40,542 nucleotides of DNA, from NCBI GenBank assembly GCA_041749275.1, contig JBGTBQ010000065.1, positions 1 through 40,542 of the forward strand, written 5' to 3'. Source of the DNA: JBGTBQ01 sp041749275. GTDB taxonomy: Bacteria > Acidobacteriota > Blastocatellia > Pyrinomonadales > Pyrinomonadaceae. Under the pieces are notes generated by a model, which worked only from the letters and a program-made list of their open reading frames with translations, did no database searches and had not been told where the DNA came from. The translations under genes were made by a program, and so were the position numbers. Of this stretch, positions 7,075 to 15,222 are shown piece after piece (within the stretch, counting starts at the first letter, position 1; every line of letters begins with the position of its first letter).

Positions 7075-7644
7075 GTGGAGCAACTAATCCTCGTTGACGC
7101 GGACGACCGCGAGCTTGGTGTCGGTGAGAAACTGCAAGTTCATCTCGCGGGCACGCTGCATCGCGCGTTTTCGGTCTTCGTCTTTGACCGTCGCGGGCGG
7201 CTGCTCATGCAGAAGCGCGCGGCGGGGAAGTATCACTCCGGCGGCCTCTGGTCGAACACGGCGTGCGGCCACCCGCGTCCGGGCGAAACGACCAGAGAGG
7301 CGGCGCGTCGGCGTCTGCGCGAGGAGATGGGCTTCGACTGCGAACTGCGCGAGGCTTTCGAGTTTCTTTACCGGGTCGAGCTTGACGGCGCGCTCGTCGA
7401 GCACGAGTACGACCACGTCTTCTTCGGCACGCACGAAGGCGAGCCGGCGCCCGACCCGGCGGAGGTCGAGGACTGGCGCTGGTTGAGCGTGGATGAACTA
7501 CGCCGCGGCTTGCGGGTGGAGCCAGACCGTTACAGCTACTGGCTGAGGCTCGCCATCGAGGGCGACCACTGGCGGACTTTCTTCGACAACGATCATGACG
7601 ACAGAGGTTTGAGTATTCTTTCAATTACAAGCGGGAGGGAATGA
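7075..7644 (+). CDS. idi: Isopentenyl-diphosphate delta-isomerase, type I
   Basis: A 189-residue Nudix-fold enzyme that interconverts IPP and DMAPP, the entry step to carotenoids and other isoprenoids. S-N-T-A-C64-G-H-P-R-P-G-E carries the catalytic cysteine; the Nudix-like helix A-A-R-R-R-L-R-E-E-M-G follows; E-H-E111-Y-D-H carries the second catalytic acid, with metal-binding histidines around them. W156 matches the conserved late tryptophan. The start is GTG at 7075, 14 bp after the previous gene; no clear ribosome site precedes it. Type I idi genes are recurrent members of LitR/CarH regulons because light triggers carotenoid synthesis, although no crt gene lies in this window. Confidence 0.92.
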   Translation: MEQLILVDADDRELGVGEKLQVHLAGTLHRAFSVFVFDRRGRLLMQKRAAGKYHSGGLWSNTACGHPRPGETTREAARRRLREEMGFDCELREAFEFLYRVELDGALVEHEYDHVFFGTHEGEPAPDPAEVEDWRWLSVDELRRGLRVEPDRYSYWLRLAIEGDHWRTFFDNDHDDRGLSILSITSGRE

Positions 7645-7660
7645 GCATGAGTGGGATGAA

Positions 7661-7735
7661 GACGCAAGGCGAGCCGCCCTCTGCTGGGAGCGCAAGCGTC
7701 CCGCTTGCGCTCCCAGCAGAGGGCGGTCTTGCGTC
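7661..7735. repeat. Long intergenic palindrome (REP/MITE-like)
   Basis: A perfect 24-bp stem (7674-7697 with 7703-7726) closes on a 5-nt loop. An outer 8-bp pair, GACGCAAG (7661-7668) with CTTGCGTC (7728-7735), extends it. There is no T-run on either side, so it does not look like a normal intrinsic terminator, though it could insulate idi from the next operon. Confidence 0.8.
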
Positions 7736-7838
7736 AACTCATATCTGTTTCCTGAATCTCAATACTGTGTTTTAATAATTCGCAACCCGATTCGTCACGA
7801 CCCTAGTCCGGCCCGACAGGCTTAACAGGAGGACTCTT

Positions 7839-8471
7839 ATGCCGCATCTTCGCGCCGTTGGCCTTCTCTTCGCGGCGGTCTTGTTCGTCTGTGGTTCGTG
7901 GATGATCGTCTCCGGCGCGCTCGGACAGGGGCGCGACGCAAAGCGTTCCGCCGCGCGCGGCGCGGAGGGACTCGCCGCGTGGGAGCAGGTCTATTCCGTG
8001 CTCACCCACCCGCGCTGTATCAACTGTCACACCGCCACGGACTACCCGCAGCAGGGCGACGAACGGCAACGCCACTTCGCCAACGTGGTGCGCGGCCCGG
8101 AGGGCAAGGGCGTGCCCGGCCTGAACTGCGCGAGCTGCCATCAGGAGTCGAACGCCGACAGTACGGGCGTGCCCGGCGGGCACAACTGGCATCTCGCGCC
8201 GCTCTCGATGCGGTGGCAAGACCAGAACGACCGCCCCTTATCGAGCGCGGCCATCTGTCGTTCCATCACCGACCGCTCGAAGAACCACAACCTCGACGGG
8301 CCGGGGCTGCTCAAGCATCACGAGGAGGAGGCGCTCGTCCTCTGGGCATGGCAACCGGGACGCCGTCTCGACGGCACGATGCGGACGCCGCCGCCGCTCT
8401 CACATCAGGAATTTGTCGCCGCGACCCGTCGCTGGGTGGAAGCGGGGACGCCGTGCCCGTCGGGAAGGTAA
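7839..8471 (+). CDS. Exported cytochrome c with two CxxCH haem sites
   Basis: 210 residues. Residues 5-28 form a hydrophobic signal or anchor. Haem-binding C60-I-N-C63-H64 and C97-A-S-C100-H101 follow; histidines at 116 and 118 and Met124 are possible axial ligands. The protein would lie in the periplasm or on the outer face of the inner membrane. A good AGGAGG precedes the ATG. Its stop codon overlaps the ribosome site of the IorA-like gene, so the three genes form an operon. In membrane-linked IorAB-type dehydrogenases a cytochrome c takes the electrons from the Fe-S subunit; that role is inferred here. Most residues outside the haem sites do not match a family I can name. Confidence 0.8.
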   Translation: MPHLRAVGLLFAAVLFVCGSWMIVSGALGQGRDAKRSAARGAEGLAAWEQVYSVLTHPRCINCHTATDYPQQGDERQRHFANVVRGPEGKGVPGLNCASCHQESNADSTGVPGGHNWHLAPLSMRWQDQNDRPLSSAAICRSITDRSKNHNLDGPGLLKHHEEEALVLWAWQPGRRLDGTMRTPPPLSHQEFVAATRRWVEAGTPCPSGR

Positions 8472-8483
8472 GGAGAAACAGCC

Positions 8484-8948
8484 GTGGCAAAGTATCAACT
8501 AAACATCAACGGACAGCGCAAGGAGGTGACGGTTGACCCTTCGACTCCGCTGCTCTGGGTGTTGCGTGAAGACTTGAAGATGACGGGCACCAAATACGGT
8601 TGCGGCGTCAGCGCGTGCGGCGCGTGCACGGTGCATGTGGGCGGGGTGGCGACGCGTTCGTGTATGCTCCCCGTCGCGCTCGTCGGCGAGCGTCCCGTCG
8701 TAACCATCGAAGCGATGAGTGAAGACCCGGTCGGGCGCGTCGTACAGGATGCATGGGTGGAGAAAGACGTGGTGCAGTGCGGTTATTGCCAGAGCGGGCA
8801 GATCATGACGGCGGTCGCGCTGCTCAAACACACGTCGAAGCCGACCGACGACAACATCGAAGAATCCATGGGCGGGAACATCTGCCGCTGCGCCACCTAC
8901 GTCCGTATCCGCGCGGCCATCAAGGTCGCGGCAGGGAAACTCAAGTGA
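8484..8948 (+). CDS. iorA: Isoquinoline 1-oxidoreductase-type small subunit, [2Fe-2S] protein
   Basis: 154 residues from a GTG start with AAGGAG 9 bp upstream. The plant-type [2Fe-2S] cluster is held by C40-G-V-S-A-C45-G-A-C48 and C60. The second, alpha-helical cluster is held by C99-G-Y-C102 and C134-R-C136. This is the complete ligand set of the small subunit of xanthine-oxidase-family molybdenum hydroxylases. Lacking a FAD subunit next door and being paired with a Tat-exported large subunit and a cytochrome c marks the IorAB/aldehyde-dehydrogenase subtype. Electrons would pass from molybdenum through both clusters to the cytochrome. With no signal of its own, it is likely carried across the membrane with IorB. 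Confidence 0.9.
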   Translation: MAKYQLNINGQRKEVTVDPSTPLLWVLREDLKMTGTKYGCGVSACGACTVHVGGVATRSCMLPVALVGERPVVTIEAMSEDPVGRVVQDAWVEKDVVQCGYCQSGQIMTAVALLKHTSKPTDDNIEESMGGNICRCATYVRIRAAIKVAAGKLK

Positions 8949-8962
8949 GAGGGAGGCACAAG

Positions 8963-11164
8963 ATGTCATCCGCGACCACGAAAGCGCGCGACCAACAACT
9001 CGACCGGCGAAACTTTCTGCGCGTCACGGCGAGCGCCGCGGGCGGGCTGCTCGTCTCGCTCTACCTCGGTTCTCCTTCGGCGGCGCAGGAGGGCGGCCCG
9101 CCAAATCCGCAGCCGAAAAATTATCCGCCGGACGCCTTCGTCAACATCAGGCCGGATGGTCATGTCGTTATTCAGGTGAACCGTTTGGAGTTTGGTCAGG
9201 GCGTCCACACGGCCCTACCTATGATCCTCGCCGACGAGTTGGACGCCGACTGGTCGCAAGTGGTAGCGGAACTCGCGCCCGCCGGGGAAGTTTACAAAGA
9301 CCCCGTGTTCGGCATCCAGATGGTCGGCGGTTCCGGTTCCATCGCGCACTCTTTTCAACAGTATCGTGAACTTGGCGCGAAGACGCGCGCGATGCTCGTC
9401 GCCGCCGCCGCCAAGCGTTGGAACGTCGCGCCCGAACAGTGCCGCACGCAAGAGAGCGTCGTGCGTGGGCCGGGCGGACAGTCCGCGAAGTATGCGGAAC
9501 TGGCGACCGAGGCCGCGCGCCAGCCCGTGCCGGCGAACGTCAGGCTCAAGAACCCCGCGGACTTCCGGCTGGTGGGAAAGAACATGCGACGGCTCGACAG
9601 CCGCCCCAAGTGTGACGGCTCTTTGAAGTTCGGCCTCGACCTCGACCTGCCGGGGATGAAAGTGGCGATGGTCGCGCACCCGCCCGTCTTCGGCGCAAAG
9701 GTCAAGGGCTTTGACGACAAGGCGGCGCGCGAACTCGAAGGCGTGCGCGAGGTGTTCGAGATTCCCGTGACGCGCGGCGGGACGGGCGTCGCCATCGTCG
9801 CCGATAAGTTTTGGACGGCGAAGCGTGCGCGCGACCTGCTCAAGATCGAATGGGATTTCAACGGCGTCGAGCGCGCCGACACGACGCGCCTGCGTGAGCA
9901 ATACACACAGCTCGCGCGGACGGCGGGCCTGAAGTCCATCGCGCGCGGAGACGCTAAAGCGCTCGATGCGGTCGCCGCGTCGAACCGCATCGTCGCCGAG
10001 TACGAGTTTCCTTACCTGCCCCACGCGCCGATGGAGCCTCTGAATACGACCGTCCGTTTCGACGGCGACCGCGCGGAGGCTTGGGCCGGCTCACAGTTTC
10101 AGACGTTCGATCAGATGGCTATCGCCGAAGTCCTCGGACTCAAACCCGACCGGGTCACGTTTCATACGGAGATGGCGGGCGGCGGCTTCGGGCGCCGCGC
10201 CGTCACCGATTCGCACGTGCAGCGCGAGGCGGCGCAGATCGCCAAACGAATGCGCGGCACGCCGGTCAAACTCATCTGGTCGCGCGAAGATGACATCCGC
10301 GGCGGCTACTATCGCCCGATGCACGTCCATCGCGTCGAAGTCGGCATCGGCGCGGACGGGATGCCCGCGGCGTGGCGACACGTCATCGTGGGGCAGTCGC
10401 TTCTTGTCGGCACGCCTTTCGCCATGATGATGAAAGACGGAGTTGATAATTCATCCGTCGAAGGCGTCTCCGACACGCATTACAACATCGCAAACTTCAA
10501 CGTCTCGGTGCATCACCCAAACGTCAACGTGCCGGTGCTGTGGTGGCGCTCGGTCGGCCACACGCACTCGGCCTACGTGATGGAGACGTTGATTGACGAA
10601 CTGGCCGCGCGCGCGAAGATGGACCCCATCGCCTACCGACGTAAACTCCTCAAGCCGGAAGCCAAGAAGCTTCACGCGGCGCTTAGTCTATTGGAAGCGA
10701 AGAGCGCGGCGTGGCGGCGCAAGCTTCCAAAAGGCCACGCCGCCGGCATCTCCTGTCACGAGTCTTTCGGGACGGGCGTCGCCTGCGCCGTGGACGTTTC
10801 CATCGAAAACAAACGGCCCAAGATTCATCGCGTCACGGTCGCGGTGGATTGCGGACTCGCGGTCAATCCCCTCACCGTCGAAAGCCAGTTTCAGGCGGGC
10901 GTGGCGTTCGGCCTCTCGCAACTGATGGCGAAGGGCGCGATTACGTTCAAGGACGGTCTTGTCGAGCAGCGAAACTTCGATGGCTATGTCCCGCCCTACA
11001 TGCCCGACGCGCCGGTCGCGGTTGATGTCCACATCGTACCGAGCGCGGAGGCTCCTTCGGGCTGCGGCGAACCACCCGTGCCCGTTATCTCTCCCGCCGT
11101 CGTCAACGCGCTGTCGCGGCTGACCGGGAAACGTTATCGCAGCCTCCCGCTCGTCGCTCTCTAG
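8963..11164 (+). CDS. iorB: Isoquinoline 1-oxidoreductase-type large subunit, molybdopterin-binding, Tat-exported
   Basis: 733 residues from the ATG at 8963. The N-terminus has a twin-arginine signal (D-R15-R16-N-F-L-R-V-T-A followed by a hydrophobic stretch). The body shows the duplicated IorB/CoxL architecture: R-P-D-G-H-V-V-I near 57, E-F-G-Q-G-V-H, M-A-G-G-G-F-G-R-R-A-V, the W-R-S-V-G-H-T-H segment, and near the C-terminus G-C-G-E-P-P-V-P-V-I-S-P-A-V, holding the catalytic glutamate region. The enzyme would hydroxylate an N-heterocycle or oxidise an aldehyde; the substrate cannot be read from sequence. The start lies 14 bp after iorA. No molybdenum-cofactor insertion protein (XdhC-like) is encoded nearby. 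Confidence 0.92.
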   Translation: MSSATTKARDQQLDRRNFLRVTASAAGGLLVSLYLGSPSAAQEGGPPNPQPKNYPPDAFVNIRPDGHVVIQVNRLEFGQGVHTALPMILADELDADWSQVVAELAPAGEVYKDPVFGIQMVGGSGSIAHSFQQYRELGAKTRAMLVAAAAKRWNVAPEQCRTQESVVRGPGGQSAKYAELATEAARQPVPANVRLKNPADFRLVGKNMRRLDSRPKCDGSLKFGLDLDLPGMKVAMVAHPPVFGAKVKGFDDKAARELEGVREVFEIPVTRGGTGVAIVADKFWTAKRARDLLKIEWDFNGVERADTTRLREQYTQLARTAGLKSIARGDAKALDAVAASNRIVAEYEFPYLPHAPMEPLNTTVRFDGDRAEAWAGSQFQTFDQMAIAEVLGLKPDRVTFHTEMAGGGFGRRAVTDSHVQREAAQIAKRMRGTPVKLIWSREDDIRGGYYRPMHVHRVEVGIGADGMPAAWRHVIVGQSLLVGTPFAMMMKDGVDNSSVEGVSDTHYNIANFNVSVHHPNVNVPVLWWRSVGHTHSAYVMETLIDELAARAKMDPIAYRRKLLKPEAKKLHAALSLLEAKSAAWRRKLPKGHAAGISCHESFGTGVACAVDVSIENKRPKIHRVTVAVDCGLAVNPLTVESQFQAGVAFGLSQLMAKGAITFKDGLVEQRNFDGYVPPYMPDAPVAVDVHIVPSAEAPSGCGEPPVPVISPAVVNALSRLTGKRYRSLPLVAL

Positions 11165-11285
11165 GCTTGCGTAAAGCGTCTATGTTCTTCAAGCCCGCGC
11201 TGCTCTGTTCCGCGCCGCACTGCCCGTGCCTTCTCTCTCGCGCAAAGATTCACGAGAGGACAGTAAGCCACGGGGCATTCCCGGA

Positions 11286-12572
11286 CTATTGCGCCGCGCC
11301 GTCGCAGAGCCGCCGCGCGAGTAACTCACCCGCGACCTTGTGTCCCGCCTCATTCCAATGTCCGTTGCCGATCTCGCGCCCGAAGCCGTGCAGGAAGATT
11401 TTGTTCTGTTCGGCGTGAGCCTGTAAGTCCGGCGCGAGGTTGATGACGTTGAAGCCCTCTCGTTCGCCGAGAGCTTTAAGACGCAGGTCTGGATAGAGCA
11501 GGGTCTCGACGCCGAGGCGACGCATGAAGGCCGCGCGCGCCGCCGCGTCGGGGTGCGACTGAATGGCGTTGCTCAAAGTGACGACGAGAAACTTCGCGCC
11601 CCGGTTTTTAACTTCATCGCGCATCTCGACGATGAGCTTTTCGGTCACGCGCCATGCGTCCTCCCAAACCGCGCCCGACGGCTCGCGGTAGACGAGATTG
11701 TCCACCCCCAACTCGTCCGCCGGAGCCGCCGGACTTTGCGCGCCCCGCGCCCTCGCGGCAGAGTCTTGCGGCGCGGGGGCGTCTCGCCCCGGCGCGGGCG
11801 CGTCACGTTTCGCGCGCCACGTCGCAATCGCCGACTTGATCGCGCCGTGCCCCTGATGCATCGCTTGTATCACGCGCAAGTGGTCGCGCACCCAGCGGCC
11901 CGCCCGGTTCAGCGCCGACTGGCGCAGCACGAAAGAGCGCGACGTGCGGAAAGCGTCGTCGAGCACGAGTTGGCCGTCGCGCAGCACGAAATAGGGAACC
12001 TCGTCCGTCCGCTTCAACGCGCGCGAGTTGTCCGTGATGTCGTTGTTGGTCGTGAAGGCGACGAGGACGATGTCGGGCGAGTAGTCCCAGACTTTCTTCC
12101 TGAGTGTGATGAGTTCCTGCGCCGTGCCGTAACCGGAGACGCCGAAGTTGATGACCTCGACGGTGCGCCCCGCGAACGCGCCGCACCCTTGCAGGCGCTG
12201 CTCCATCAACGACCAGAAGGCCGCATCTTGCGCGACCTGCAAGGCTTCCGCATACGAGTCGCCGACAACGGCGATGCGAATCGTTCCGGGCGGCTTCTCC
12301 TTCACGTGCTCGCGGTCGCGCAGTCCGTCCGAGTTGACGCGGACGTAAGCCGCGCCCTCTTTCCTGTACCAGCCCTCGACGCCGGGCCGGAGCACGTAGC
12401 CGAGGTCGGGGTCGGGCGTGTAGAAGATCGGATACGTGTAGCCGACGGCGCGCAGAAAGATTTCGGCGATCAGCAGGCCGACGAGCACGGCGGCGAGCAC
12501 GACCGTAAGCTTCACGAAAAATCCGCGCGCCATGCCGTGCCGCGCGCTCCCCTCACTTTGCTTTCGCGTCAT
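11286..12572 (-). CDS. Membrane-anchored SGNH/GDSL-hydrolase family protein
   Basis: 428 residues from the ATG at 12572; an in-frame TTG at 12611 would add 13. A single N-terminal membrane helix (residues ~19-41) anchors an exported domain. Block I is V-V-G-D-S-Y-A-E-A with the nucleophilic serine; F-G-V-S-G-Y-G-T-A-Q-E follows as block II, T-T-N-N-D-I as block III, and G-H-W-N-E-A-G-H near the C-terminus carries the catalytic histidine (block V). A P/A/R-rich spacer of about 40 residues interrupts the middle. Such proteins are esterases or acyl-hydrolases of surface polysaccharides or lipids; the substrate is unknown. It is divergent from pabB across 56 bp. Confidence 0.82.
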   Translation of the reverse strand: MTRKQSEGSARHGMARGFFVKLTVVLAAVLVGLLIAEIFLRAVGYTYPIFYTPDPDLGYVLRPGVEGWYRKEGAAYVRVNSDGLRDREHVKEKPPGTIRIAVVGDSYAEALQVAQDAAFWSLMEQRLQGCGAFAGRTVEVINFGVSGYGTAQELITLRKKVWDYSPDIVLVAFTTNNDITDNSRALKRTDEVPYFVLRDGQLVLDDAFRTSRSFVLRQSALNRAGRWVRDHLRVIQAMHQGHGAIKSAIATWRAKRDAPAPGRDAPAPQDSAARARGAQSPAAPADELGVDNLVYREPSGAVWEDAWRVTEKLIVEMRDEVKNRGAKFLVVTLSNAIQSHPDAAARAAFMRRLGVETLLYPDLRLKALGEREGFNVINLAPDLQAHAEQNKIFLHGFGREIGNGHWNEAGHKVAGELLARRLCDGAAQ

Positions 12573-12628
12573 CACTGTCTGATGATGCCGTCTGAGATTG
12601 GGATTCGACAAGGCGCGACGTTCATCAG

Positions 12629-14116
12629 ATGCAACTGCGAAAGGCCGAGGTGTTGGAGCTTGACCTGACGGCGGACGAACTCGTCGCCGCGCTGCTCGCG
12701 CTCGCGCCGGAGCGGCGCGCGTGCCTGCTCGACAGTTGCGGCGCGCGGGGCGACGACGCGCGCTTCCTCATCGCCGGCTTCGACCCGGTGGAGATGGTGG
12801 AGGCTTACGGCGAAGAGTTACACGTGCGCGCGCGCGGCGAGGCGTCGCCGCGCGGCGAGAGCGGTTCGGTGTTGTCTCTGCTCGACGCGCGGCTGAAGAA
12901 ATACCGCGTGGCGCGGGCCGCGCCTTCCGACCTCCCCGCGCGCGGAGCCTGCGTCGCGGCCTTCGCTTACGATCTTGCACATCAGTTCGAGAGACTGTCT
13001 TCGCGCACCCGCGCACAGGTCGCGGCCCCGGACGCCGTGCTCTACTTCTTCGACACGCTCGTCGTCCACGATTACGCGCGCGGCGAGACAAGGCTCATCG
13101 GCGTCGGCGATTCGAGCGGGCGACTGCCGGAAGTCGCCGCGACGCTGCGCCGGGCGACGGACGCGAAACCGCGCGAGCGCGGGCGCAATGATGAGTTTGA
13201 AGGAGGAGAGCGACACAGCGTTCCCGCGCTGGTTGACAGCGGCGACTCGCTATTCTCCGTCGCCGCCGTCTCTAACTTCACGCGCGAAGAGTACACCGCC
13301 GCGGTCGAGAGAATCCGCGAGCACATCTACGCGGGCGACATCTATCAGGCCAACCTCACGCAGCAACTCTCTTGCGCGCCGTCACCCCTTGCGCCGCCAG
13401 CGCGCGTCTTCGAGCGCCTGCGCCGCGCGCACCCGGCCTCATTCGCCGCCTTCCTGCGGCTCGGCGAGGGCGCGCTTGTGAGCGCGTCGCCGGAGAGATT
13501 CTTGCGCGTGCAATTCGAGGCGGAGGCCCAAGGCGCGCGGCGCGTCGTCGAGGCGTGGCCGATCAAGGGGACGCGACGGCGCGGTCGGGACGCGGCGGAA
13601 GACGCGCTTCTAAGGGCGGAGCTTTTGTCGAGCGCGAAAGATCGGGCCGAGAACGTGATGATCGTTGACCTTTTGCGGAACGATCTGGGGCGCGTCTGCC
13701 GCTACGGCACGGTCGCGGTCGCGGAGTTGTGCGCGTTGCAGGAGCACCCGACGCTCTTTCATCTCGTCTCGAAGGTGCGCGGGATACTACGCGACGACGT
13801 GACGGCGGGCGAGCTTATGCGCGCCGCGTTCCCGTGCGGCTCGATCACGGGCGCGCCGAAGATTCGCGCGATGCGGATTATTGACGAGATCGAAACCGCA
13901 CGGCGCGGCTTTTCGATGGGCGCCGTCGGCTACTTTTCGTTCGATGGCGCGCTCGACCTCAACGTCGCCATCCGCACCATCACTTTCGCGCCGGACGGCG
14001 CGGCCCGCTTCAACGTCGGCGGCGGCATCGTCGCCGAGAGCGACCCCGACGCCGAGTATGAGGAGTCGCTCCTCAAGGCTCGCGCGCTGCTGCGCGCGCT
14101 TCGGGTCGAACTCTGA
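12629..14116 (+). CDS. pabB: Aminodeoxychorismate synthase component I
   Basis: A 495-residue chorismate-binding enzyme. Residues ~215-490 are the catalytic domain: G-D-I-Y-Q-A-N-L-T-Q-Q, S-A-S-P-E-R-F-L, P311-I-K313-G-T-R, D-R-A-E-N-V-M-I-V-D-L-L-R-N-D, G-S-I-T-G-A-P-K, and a G-G-G-I-V-A-E-S-D-P-x-x-E-Y-E-E-S end. Lys at P-I-K-G-T marks PabB rather than TrpE, which has P-I-A-G-T; this lysine attacks chorismate C2 in ADC synthesis. It makes 4-amino-4-deoxychorismate for folate together with a glutamine amidotransferase not in the window. The next gene supplies the lyase step. No strong ribosome site is visible at the ATG. Confidence 0.92.
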   Translation: MQLRKAEVLELDLTADELVAALLALAPERRACLLDSCGARGDDARFLIAGFDPVEMVEAYGEELHVRARGEASPRGESGSVLSLLDARLKKYRVARAAPSDLPARGACVAAFAYDLAHQFERLSSRTRAQVAAPDAVLYFFDTLVVHDYARGETRLIGVGDSSGRLPEVAATLRRATDAKPRERGRNDEFEGGERHSVPALVDSGDSLFSVAAVSNFTREEYTAAVERIREHIYAGDIYQANLTQQLSCAPSPLAPPARVFERLRRAHPASFAAFLRLGEGALVSASPERFLRVQFEAEAQGARRVVEAWPIKGTRRRGRDAAEDALLRAELLSSAKDRAENVMIVDLLRNDLGRVCRYGTVAVAELCALQEHPTLFHLVSKVRGILRDDVTAGELMRAAFPCGSITGAPKIRAMRIIDEIETARRGFSMGAVGYFSFDGALDLNVAIRTITFAPDGAARFNVGGGIVAESDPDAEYEESLLKARALLRALRVEL

Positions 14117-14253
14117 CGCGGCTCCTAATTTGAAAACCTCAACGCACTTGCGCCCGTTGTTGTCTCATTCGACGTTCTCGCCGCCGTGGATTTCAGGTAT
14201 GCTCTCGGCGTTCTACGAATCCCTACGGAAGACTATTCAGCGGAGCGCGAACG

Positions 14254-15096
14254 ATGCACCCGCGCATCATCGTCAATAACCGTCTGGTCGAAGCGTCGAA
14301 GGCGCGGCTGCCCGCCGTCACGGCGGCGACGCTGCACGGGCGCGGCGTCTTCACCACGCTCGCCGTCCATGGCGGCAGAGCTTTTCTCTGGAGCGCGCAC
14401 TGGCTGCGACTCCTCGACCACGCGCGGCGCGTCGGCGTCGAGTGCAGGTTTGAGGAACACGACGCGGCGGACGCGCTCGCGCGCCTGATCGAAGCGAATC
14501 AGGTTAAAGAGGGCAAGGCGCGACTGACGTTGCTCTCGCACGCCGCGCGCGAGCCGTGGAAGGTGTCTGGCGGCCCGGCCTCTGACCTGTTGATGTTGAC
14601 CGGCGACGCGCGGCCCGCCGCCGACACGCTCGCGCTCACGGTCTCGCCCCAACGCGCGAATACGCTCTCGCCCCTCAGCGGGATCAAGTGCGTCAACTAT
14701 CTGGAACACCTCATCGCGTGGGAGGAGGCGCGGGCGCGCGACTTCCATGAGGGCGTAGTTTTAAACGAGCGCGGCGAGGTCGTTTCGGCGACGATGGCGA
14801 ACCTCTTCTGGGTCAAGGCGGGGACGCTGCACACACCCGCGCTCCAGACGGGCGCGCTCGCCGGCACGACGCGCGCCCGCGTCATGGAACTGGCGGGCGA
14901 GTTGGCCGTGCCGCTGGTCGAGGGCGTCTCGCCGCTCCACGATCTTATCGAGGCCGACGAAATCTTCCTCACCTCCGCCACCCTCGGCGTCTCGGTCGTC
15001 ACCACCTTCGACTTCCACCGCTACACGGTCGGCGCGGGCAGCGTCGCGCTCCGCCTGCGCGAGGCGTTCCGCCAACTGACGCTTGGCGCGGCCTAA
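14254..15096 (+). CDS. pabC: Class IV aminotransferase-fold enzyme, probable aminodeoxychorismate lyase
   Basis: A 280-residue PLP enzyme of fold type IV. S-P-L-S-G-I-K145-C-V-N-Y-L carries the Schiff-base lysine; N-E-R-G-E-V-V-S-A-T-M-A-N-L-F is the conserved PLP-glutamate segment, and T-S-A-T-L-G-V the phosphate-binding end. The same fold serves branched-chain and D-amino-acid transaminases, but position 137 bp after pabB supports 4-amino-4-deoxychorismate lyase, giving p-aminobenzoate and pyruvate. GGAG stands before the ATG. The final codons GCC TAA coincide with the outer core of attC site 3, so the - strand cassette cluster begins exactly at this stop codon. Confidence 0.85.
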   Translation: MHPRIIVNNRLVEASKARLPAVTAATLHGRGVFTTLAVHGGRAFLWSAHWLRLLDHARRVGVECRFEEHDAADALARLIEANQVKEGKARLTLLSHAAREPWKVSGGPASDLLMLTGDARPAADTLALTVSPQRANTLSPLSGIKCVNYLEHLIAWEEARARDFHEGVVLNERGEVVSATMANLFWVKAGTLHTPALQTGALAGTTRARVMELAGELAVPLVEGVSPLHDLIEADEIFLTSATLGVSVVTTFDFHRYTVGAGSVALRLREAFRQLTLGAA

Positions 15097-15199
15097 CGCT
15101 GGAATTCACCTGCCGCCCGCAAACGGCATTCCACCTGAACGCAAGGAAAGATGATGAGAGCCATGCTATCGGGCGGTCAGGTGGAATGACTTGTTGGGC
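15091..15199 (-). other. attC site 3 (end of the restriction-modification cassette)
   Basis: Read on the - strand, the inverse core GCCCAAC (15199-15193) and core GTTAGGC (15097-15091) bound a 109-bp palindrome. The arms CACCTG+CCGCCC (15107-15118) and GGGCGG+CAGGTG (around 15171-15183) pair with one extra base in the arm that is 5' on the - strand, giving - orientation. The inverse core is exactly complementary to GTTGGGC, the core of site 4 that starts this cassette. It lies 24 bp after the restriction gene's stop. The terminal TTAGGC belongs to the flanking DNA and contributes the last codon and stop of pabC. Confidence 0.8.
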
Positions 15200-15222
15200 G
15201 CGGCGTGGATGAACATTCTGGA

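Noticed and set aside
11553..12668. 371-codon + strand open frame opposite the SGNH hydrolase
   Set aside because: Arg/Val-rich composition without motifs; the - strand has clear catalytic blocks.
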